IMG/VR virus record: IMGVR_UViG_3300006108_000533
Coordinates: 1 to 22,459 of that record
Origin: a virus
Direction: 5' to 3' (one strand)
Length of the DNA stretch: 22,459 nucleotides
Under the pieces are notes generated by a model. The model did not search any database. It was not told the DNA's origin and worked only from the letters and a program-made list of their open reading frames with translations. Below are positions 18,891-22,459 of the stretch, one piece after another (the stretch's first letter is position 1; the number at the start of each line of letters is the position of its first letter). Both the position numbers and the translations under genes were made by a program.

Positions 18891-19235
18891 TTAAAAACAA
18901 ACTCTTACATACATATAGTCTACTACAGTACCATACACAGGATCTACTAGAGGCTGCGCCCTCTGCATGCGACAACGTGGAATATATCCTGGCATCGCTG
19001 ATGCTGGTACTGCGACGACTGGTGCCGGAACTGGATAAGGTTGTGGTACTGGAACTGGTACCGGCACTTGTTTTACGATTGTCCTATTCTTAACTATAGT
19101 CTTACGCTCTACGACTCGACGATTGTCGATGTAGTTGTATTGACCAATATCTGGATCGATCATTAGATCTCCATTAGCGCTAGCCGCAGAGGTCAGAGCT
19201 AGAATAGAGAACGCAGTCAAGAATAACTTTTTCAT
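18891..19235 (-). CDS. Secreted proline/valine-rich protein, 114 aa
   Basis: The start at 19235 is chosen because MKKLFLTAFSILALTSAASA is a clean signal peptide; the open frame goes further back but over the neighbouring gene. After a basic stretch (RRVVERKTIVKNRTIVKQ) comes a PV-repeat linker (VPVPVPVPQPYPVPAPVVAV, about 58-77) and a compact end with two cysteines (PRCRMQRAQ...VRVCF) that could form a disulfide. A rigid proline linker in the periplasm is reminiscent of spanins and TonB-like spacers. No family recognised. It follows the Gly/Tyr-rich gene by one base and is followed by tRNA-Thr. Confidence 0.75.
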   Translation of the reverse strand: MKKLFLTAFSILALTSAASANGDLMIDPDIGQYNYIDNRRVVERKTIVKNRTIVKQVPVPVPVPQPYPVPAPVVAVPASAMPGYIPRCRMQRAQPLVDPVYGTVVDYMYVRVCF

Positions 19236-19236
19236 C

Positions 19237-19539
19237 TTACCACCCGTAGTAGCCACCATAAGGATAACCATAGATAGGACGGCCATAAGGACCGTAGTAA
19301 CTGCCGCCATAAGGATAGTAACCACCATAGTAGCCACCACCGTTAGCGATCGCGCCGCCGATAATACCACCTAGCAGTGCGGCACCAGCGCCGATACCTA
19401 GTGCGGCACCGTAACCGCCATAGCCGTATCCGCCATAGTAGCCACCACCCCAGCCTCCGCGATACCAAGCACTAGCTGGTGAGATCGCCGCGATTGAGAT
19501 ACCAATGACTGTGAGTAGTGCGATAACTTTCTTTTTCAT
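19237..19539 (-). CDS. Secreted glycine/tyrosine-rich protein with glycine zipper
   Basis: 100 residues. MKKKVIALLTVIGISIAAISPASA is a signal peptide. The mature part begins with GGWGGGYYGGYGYGGYG, then a glycine-zipper helix (AALGIGAGAALLGGIIGGAIANGG, about 45-68), then more GGYY/PYGG repeats. Such proteins occur in the periplasm or outer membrane of many alphaproteobacteria. A phage copy is unusual and suggests acquisition from a host. It may insert in or coat the envelope. AGTTAATTGT/CTGGAGAAAGACT-type leader with GGAG precedes the start; a sigma-70 promoter lies at 19605-19632. Confidence 0.75.
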   Translation of the reverse strand: MKKKVIALLTVIGISIAAISPASAWYRGGWGGGYYGGYGYGGYGAALGIGAGAALLGGIIGGAIANGGGYYGGYYPYGGSYYGPYGRPIYGYPYGGYYGW

Positions 19540-19604
19540 AGTCTTTCTCCAGTTAATTGTGAGCTAACCATGGACTCACGCGAGTCTATTGAGCGACTAA
19601 CCTT

Positions 19605-19632
19605 ATTATACAACATCTTGAGTAAAAGTAAA
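19605..19632 (-). promoter_or_regulatory. Sigma-70-like promoter for the secreted-protein pair
   Basis: Minus strand TTTACT (19632-19627), 16-base spacer, TATAAT (19610-19605). Transcription near 19598 leaves a leader of about 60 bases with a small GACTC-GCGT-GAGTC hairpin (19573-19586) before the Gly/Tyr-rich gene. The -35 is imperfect; the -10 is perfect. Confidence 0.65.
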
Positions 19633-19644
19633 TTACTCTTTTAG

Positions 19645-19720
19645 TGGCTCCCCGACTTGGACTCGAACCAAGGACCAAGTGATTAACAGTCACCTACTCT
19701 ACCAACTGAGCTATCGGGAA
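19645..19720 (-). tRNA. tRNA-Asn (anticodon GTT)
   Basis: A 76-base cloverleaf with encoded CCA: acceptor TTCCCGA/TCGGGGA (one T-G pair), D stem GCTC/GAGT, anticodon stem GGTGA/TCACT around CTGTTAA, T arm CTTGG-TTCGAGT-CCAAG. Anticodon GTT specifies Asn. It sits in the gap between the zinc-ribbon-like membrane protein and the promoter of the secreted pair. Confidence 0.93.
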
Positions 19721-19733
19721 ATAAACTAACATG

Positions 19734-19928
19734 CTATCTAGAGCCAAACATGGCGTAGCCCCAAAAAGCAAACCAACCGATTATCAAAACAATTGACAAT
19801 ACCAAACCAAACACATTATCTTGCAGCCAATCATGCTTTACTGGGCAATCTTTTTTATCACAAAATATTGGATAGTTGCTAGTAGATCTCGTGCATTTTC
19901 TACATCTATACCTTGTAGGCCAACCCAT
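19734..19928 (-). CDS. Small zinc-ribbon-like membrane protein, 64 aa
   Basis: Two cysteine pairs (C9/C12 in RCRKC and C23/C28 in FCDKKDC) form a possible zinc knuckle, followed by a single membrane span at about 39-60 (VFGLVLSIVLIIGWFAFWGYAM). The cysteine part would face the cytoplasm. No family recognised. AAGAG precedes the start at 19928 and the terminator-like hairpin at 19958-19983 lies in its upstream gap. tRNA-Asn follows 13 bases downstream. Confidence 0.68.
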   Translation of the reverse strand: MGWPTRYRCRKCTRSTSNYPIFCDKKDCPVKHDWLQDNVFGLVLSIVLIIGWFAFWGYAMFGSR

Positions 19929-19957
19929 AATAATCTCTTAAAAAATATTTAAAGTAT

Positions 19958-19983
19958 GTTGAGGCAACCGAAGCTGCCTCAAC
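19958..19983 (-). terminator. Hairpin terminator after the HTH gene
   Basis: GTTGAGGCA and TGCCTCAAC pair perfectly (19975-19983 with 19958-19966) around the loop GCTTCGGT, in which CTTCGG can form a stable tetraloop. It lies 12 bases after the HTH stop. The T-rich tract on the minus strand comes about 20 bases later, so termination may be partial. Confidence 0.7.
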
Positions 19984-19994
19984 TATATATATTA

Positions 19995-20249
19995 TTAGAA
20001 ACCAGCAGTCAGAGCGCGATAACCAGCCGCAACGACCTTGCGTGAAGGCGTACCAATGCGATACTTAGTAAGCGTCTCACCCTTTGAGTTCTTGCGTTCG
20101 TTTAGATACACGGCGTAACCTAGGTTCGAACGAATATAGTGAATAGCCGCAGTTACGTTAGCGATACCAAAGCGCGAACGAATCTGAGCCGAAGTAAGTT
20201 CTTCACCATTCTTGAGTGCATTAACTAGTGCATTAGTCTTAGTCGTCAT
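19995..20249 (-). CDS. Small winged-helix/HTH DNA-binding protein, 84 aa
   Basis: The first half is a helix-turn-helix: NALVNALKNGEELTSAQIRSRFGIANVTAAIHYIRSNL (about 6-43), then a strand pair GYAVYLNERKNSKGETLTKYRIG forming a possible wing, and a C-terminal RKVVAAGYRALTAG. Similar short HTH proteins are frequent in T4-like phages. It is a natural candidate for the repressor that binds the twin palindromes upstream of the neighbouring gene at 20697-20728. The start at 20249 has GGAG six bases upstream. Its own promoter may be the one inside the preceding gene at 20503-20531. Confidence 0.8.
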   Translation of the reverse strand: MTTKTNALVNALKNGEELTSAQIRSRFGIANVTAAIHYIRSNLGYAVYLNERKNSKGETLTKYRIGTPSRKVVAAGYRALTAGF

Positions 20250-20268
20250 TCATTTCTCCATCTTATAT

Positions 20269-20685
20269 TCAACCCCTACGAGATAGGGTACCAATTTTAG
20301 TTAGATCGTCAGAAGGTGATAGTAGCTGCAAACCACCTTTGTTATAGAGCGGCATCACGCGTGACGCTTTCTCTAATATAGCCTCTCTGACTTCAGGCTT
20401 TTCTTTATGAAGGTTGGCCATAACGCCACGCTTGGCGCAGGCAGACTTAGAACCTGACAGACCTGCGGAAACATAACCGCTACGATCAACCTTCATAGAT
20501 TCATTATAATCTGTTTTCCAGTTCTTGTCAACTGATTTTTTTAATTTGATTTGCTCTGGGTGCACGCCGTTCTTAAGAAGCCACTGGTCGTGCTTAGATA
20601 CTAGAGCTTTAGACGTGTTAGATTTCTTGCCGCGTTTCTTAGTATTTGTGGTGGTATACCAAGGACCTAAGAGGTGCATAGACAT
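20269..20685 (-). CDS. Hypothetical early-type phage protein, 138 aa
   Basis: From the ATG at 20685 with GGAG six bases upstream; a TTG at 20697 is open but not needed. The start MSMHLLGPWYTTTNTKKRGKK recurs in unknown phage proteins (HLLGP-YTTTNTKK). The chain is basic and helical with YVSAGLSGSKSACAKRGVMANLH in the middle. Its promoter has a perfect -35 and -10 flanked by twin palindromes. A second perfect promoter lies inside the gene at codons near 50-60. Function unknown, expression probably early. Confidence 0.75.
   Translation of the reverse strand: MSMHLLGPWYTTTNTKKRGKKSNTSKALVSKHDQWLLKNGVHPEQIKLKKSVDKNWKTDYNESMKVDRSGYVSAGLSGSKSACAKRGVMANLHKEKPEVREAILEKASRVMPLYNKGGLQLLSPSDDLTKIGTLSRRG
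20503..20531 (-). promoter_or_regulatory. Perfect sigma-70 promoter inside a coding region
   Basis: Minus strand TTGACA (20531-20526), 17-base spacer, TATAAT (20508-20503). Transcription would begin near 20496, which is exactly an in-frame ATG (Met64 of the 138-residue protein). It could drive a 75-residue C-terminal product and the HTH gene behind it. Confidence 0.65.
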
Positions 20686-20695
20686 GTCGATCTCC

Positions 20696-20729
20696 AATCT
20701 ATAGATATATTATACCATATCTATAGATT
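20696..20729. promoter_or_regulatory. Twin palindromic operator around a -10 box
   Basis: AATCTATAGATAT (20696-20708) and ATATCTATAGATT (20717-20729) are exact reverse complements, 8 bases apart. Each holds the perfect palindrome ATCTATAGAT, at 20697-20706 and 20719-20728, 22 bases apart (about two helical turns). The -10 box of the leftward promoter (20709-20714) lies between them. A dimeric repressor bound at both sites would block polymerase. Confidence 0.7.
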
Positions 20730-20736
20730 TTGTCAA
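20709..20736 (-). promoter_or_regulatory. Perfect-hexamer sigma-70 promoter
   Basis: TTGACA (20736-20731), 16-base spacer, TATAAT (20714-20709) on the minus strand. The TGA of the -35 is the stop codon of the upstream gene. The start of transcription near 20702 leaves about 17 bases before the ATG at 20685. It is embedded in the twin palindrome. Confidence 0.85.
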
Positions 20737-21095
20737 CTATTATCTTCCGAGGCTTGGATATCGTGTTCTTGGTACTTGTTGTCTACTATGATGTAGTTGG
20801 CTTCTGGGTCTAGCTCCATATCGGCTTCAAGAATCTTTCTAATCTTAATTAGTCTGTCTATCGCGTCTTGGATAGTATTCTGAACCGGGGCGTCTGCGTA
20901 ACCCTCTCTGATATCATACAAGGCTGAATCTAGATTCATATCGATGGTGTAGTCCACCTGATACTTCAACATCTCACCTGATTCTTTATCTGGTACTTCT
21001 TTTGTCTCAGAAGGTGGAAACAGGATATTCTTAATTTCTTCGAGCTTCTGCTCCGCAGGAGTCTCTACTTTCTTCTTCACTGTAAATCCAAACAT
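20733..21095 (-). CDS. Hypothetical protein, 120 aa
   Basis: Acidic and mostly helical: MFGFTVKKKVETPAEQKLEEIKNILFPPSE at the start, then YQVDYTIDMNLDSALYDIREGYADAPVQNTI and DAIDRLIKIRKILEADMELDPEANYIIVD. No signal or membrane segment. It lies directly downstream of regA in the clamp-loader unit, 15 bases after its stop, with GGAG before its start. It is likely a conserved accessory gene of the replication unit; function unknown. Confidence 0.72.
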   Translation of the reverse strand: MFGFTVKKKVETPAEQKLEEIKNILFPPSETKEVPDKESGEMLKYQVDYTIDMNLDSALYDIREGYADAPVQNTIQDAIDRLIKIRKILEADMELDPEANYIIVDNKYQEHDIQASEDNS

Positions 21096-21110
21096 AATAT
21101 AGTTTCTCCA

Positions 21111-21515
21111 TTAGTTCACTCGTTTACGACCTATTTGATACTTAGCTTCTAGAGTCCATTCATTCTTTTCTTTATAGTTTAATACTTTAATCTGATTCAT
21201 AGGAGCCAGTGGAGACTTGATCTTTTCTTCGTCTAGCACCGTTAATAGGCCCCAGTCCTGAAGTAGTTCTGCGATCTTATTTCTACGACCCATATCTTCT
21301 TCTGAGAAGTTTGACGGCTTTCCGTCGATGATAAACATTTCCTTAAAGTGTACTATGTAATAGTGTCCTTGTTTATGGAAGATATGGCAAGATTGATAGA
21401 GTTTATTCTCTTTCCGAGAAGCCACGCCAATTCTAGTGAGGGTCTCTTTGATCTTTAAGAAGGACTCTTCTCCATCGATCTTTACCTCTACTAGAGATTC
21501 TAAAATATTGTTCAT
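21111..21515 (-). CDS. regA: RegA-type translational repressor
   Basis: 134 residues. The block FLKIKETLTRIGVASRKENKLYQSCHIFHKQGHYYIVHFKEMFIIDGK (19-66) is very close to T4 RegA, followed by MGRRNKIAELLQDWGLL (75-91) and KEKNEWTLEAKYQIG. RegA binds the start-codon region of many phage early mRNAs and blocks ribosomes, including its own. The order gp44-gp62-regA is the same as in T4. The start is preceded by AAGG, and the A/U-rich leader AAGGTTTAACTATG would suit self-repression. The N-terminus is about ten residues longer than in T4. Confidence 0.93.
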   Translation of the reverse strand: MNNILESLVEVKIDGEESFLKIKETLTRIGVASRKENKLYQSCHIFHKQGHYYIVHFKEMFIIDGKPSNFSEEDMGRRNKIAELLQDWGLLTVLDEEKIKSPLAPMNQIKVLNYKEKNEWTLEAKYQIGRKRVN

Positions 21516-21547
21516 AGTTAAACCTTTTCTTATTATTATGCACTGAT

Positions 21548-21555
21548 TATTTATA
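21548..21555 (-). promoter_or_regulatory. T4-late-type box TATAAATA before regA
   Basis: A complete TATAAATA on the minus strand in the 51-base gap between gp62 and regA. The start of transcription near 21541 leaves about 26 bases of leader. RegA is an early/middle protein in T4, so a late box is not expected here; the A+T-rich gap could give it by chance. Confidence 0.35.
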
Positions 21556-21566
21556 ATTCATAAGAA

Positions 21567-21929
21567 TTAATCCTTTGGAGTTACTTTGTCTACAATATAG
21601 TCTATCTGTTTCTTAGTTAACAGCCTAATTGCCTCTTTGGCCTGATCAGGTCCATAGTTATAGTATTTCTGCACACACTCTAAGATATCAGACTTTTCTT
21701 TCTTTGCCCACTTTGTCTTTCTCTTACTCTTACGGAGCGAGTGAAAGTAGTAATCGTGCTGCAGCCTCTTATCAAGATTTGATTTCATATTCATCTGGTT
21801 TGCAAAGAATATGGAATCACCAAAGTATGAGAAGTGGTTATTGACTATATATGGTATATAATCTTTATCATCTTCTAGTATGTATCTCTTAGCGTATGAT
21901 ATATCGTTAATTATGTCGAACGGGTTCAT
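21567..21929 (-). CDS. 62: Sliding-clamp loader small subunit gp62
   Basis: 120 residues, shorter than T4 gp62 (about 187). Strongly typical start MNPFDIINDISYAKRYILEDD, then YIPYIVNNHFSYFGDSIFFANQMN, LDKRLQHDYYFHSLRKSKRKTKWAKKEKSDILECVQKYYNY and a helical end. gp62 joins four gp44 subunits to load the gp45 clamp on DNA. The shorter form is common in T4-like phages of non-enteric hosts. It overlaps the gp44 stop by ATGA, which ensures coupled synthesis. Confidence 0.9.
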   Translation of the reverse strand: MNPFDIINDISYAKRYILEDDKDYIPYIVNNHFSYFGDSIFFANQMNMKSNLDKRLQHDYYFHSLRKSKRKTKWAKKEKSDILECVQKYYNYGPDQAKEAIRLLTKKQIDYIVDKVTPKD

Positions 21930-22459
21930 GCGTAGAATCCTTCAAGCATCACCTGAGCGAAGAACGCCATCAGGTTGATCTCTTGATCTGCGACAAACGC
22001 GGCCTGATACTGATACCGGCTGATAAGAAGGATAAATGCAGGAACCTCGTTTGGCTTTAGATATTCTGAAGACGTGTCATACAACTTACGAAAAAGCTCA
22101 TTGACGTTGTAGTCTAGATTCTCTACGACCCACTTACGAACCTCTGTGAAGTTTTTATCCTTTAGAAGCTCAATGAGCTGCTTGATGGAAGTCTCTTTAA
22201 GATTGGCAAGAATACCAGAATCAATGCTGCCAGTAGCAGAATATCTTTGCAGCTCGTTAAGTACCCGGCGCCAGTCTGGAAAATGTTTGTTGATAACTTC
22301 TGCAACGACCGCTTTGTCATATGTTATTCCTTCCTGTTCGAGTATTGTGCAGCAGCGCTTAAAGAACTGAGCTGCTAGCTTCGCTGTCGCTTTCTTGTTG
22401 ATCTTAAAATCTATGACAGAGCACCGAGAATGTAACGGTTCGATAATTCTATTTTTGAA
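21926..22459 (-). CDS. 44: Sliding-clamp loader large subunit gp44, C-terminal part
   Basis: The frame is open to the window edge on the minus strand, so the N-terminal ATPase part lies outside. The 177 visible residues begin FKNRIIEPLHSRCSVIDF, where SRC is the arginine-finger/sensor motif of clamp-loader AAA+ proteins. Then come FKRCCTILEQEGITYDKAVVAEV, FPDWRRVLNELQRYS (lid helices) and a C-terminal collar domain ending AFFAQVMLEGFYA. T4 gp44 has the same order (SRC, FPDFRK, LDSYS). It is followed by gp62 with a 4-base overlap. Confidence 0.93.
   Translation of the reverse strand, partial: FKNRIIEPLHSRCSVIDFKINKKATAKLAAQFFKRCCTILEQEGITYDKAVVAEVINKHFPDWRRVLNELQRYSATGSIDSGILANLKETSIKQLIELLKDKNFTEVRKWVVENLDYNVNELFRKLYDTSSEYLKPNEVPAFILLISRYQYQAAFVADQEINLMAFFAQVMLEGFYA

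Noticed and set aside
18693-18950. Rightward ORF of 85 codons
   Set aside because: Its C-terminal half (GEIRTPDLGITNALLCQLSY) is the well-known false translation of a tRNA's opposite strand; the tRNA-Thr occupies this site.
18891-19370. Long version (159 codons) of the proline-rich secreted protein
   Set aside because: The extra 45 codons overlap the Gly/Tyr-rich gene in another frame; the ATG at 19235 begins a clean signal peptide.

Overview
The window is a 22.5-kb piece of a large, strictly lytic-type T4-superfamily (T4-like myovirus) genome. The diagnostic genes are a RegA-type translational repressor, the gp62 and gp44 clamp-loader subunits, a T4-type RNase H/5' exonuclease, PhoH, glutaredoxin and several small families typical of T4-like marine and rhizobial phages. 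The B12-dependent (class II) ribonucleotide reductase and the style of the secreted proteins suggest an alphaproteobacterial, possibly rhizobial, host. That host call is an inference. There is no chromosomal context, integrase, IS element or CRISPR array.

Layout. From 1 to about 15.2 kb nearly everything reads rightward: the end of nrdJ, small ORFs, a secreted HNH nuclease, an inverted homing endonuclease (1615-2175, minus), a GIY-YIG nuclease, a 2OG oxygenase, tRNA-Met, two secreted cell-wall enzymes, a terminator, and then an operon-like run. That run holds a ClpP-like protease, a methyltransferase, a membrane protein, glutaredoxin, a DUF2693-like protein, a five-gene heptose/nucleotide-sugar plus glycosyltransferase cassette, and a second oxygenase-like protein. 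A promoter at about 10.8 kb then starts a replication and nucleic-acid set (RNase H, PhoH, PD-(D/E)XK exonuclease and small conserved proteins). The rightward block ends at a hairpin terminator lying inside the convergent gene. From 15.2 kb to the end everything reads leftward: gp44-gp62-regA, an early-type region with consensus sigma-70 promoters, an HTH protein, tRNA-Asn, two secreted low-complexity proteins, tRNA-Thr, a small membrane protein, a DDAH/amidinotransferase-like enzyme, a deaminase, a holin-like/lipoprotein set, a GNAT-fold protein and a possible metalloprotein.

Regulation is unusually legible. Three sites match TTGACA-N16/17-TATAAT perfectly, and T4-late-type TATAAATA boxes sit in intergenic gaps before genes. 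A pair of identical palindromes 22 bp apart flanks one -10 box. Two genes or gene segments begin exactly where transcription should start (TATAAT-N6-ATG), suggesting leaderless translation.

The most promising candidate for an undescribed system is the sugar cassette at 6642-10775. It has an HxGH nucleotidyltransferase, a GmhB-like phosphatase without the zinc-loop cysteines, a GT4-like glycosyltransferase, an HddA-like kinase, a GmhA-like isomerase and a DSBH-oxygenase-like protein. Together they look like a phage route from sedoheptulose-7-phosphate to an activated heptose and its transfer to phage DNA, virion or host surface. Secondary leads are the secreted HNH nuclease (possible superinfection exclusion), the combination of ClpP-like protease and aminoacyl-transferase-like GNAT protein, the DDAH-like enzyme and the A34 tRNA-Thr.
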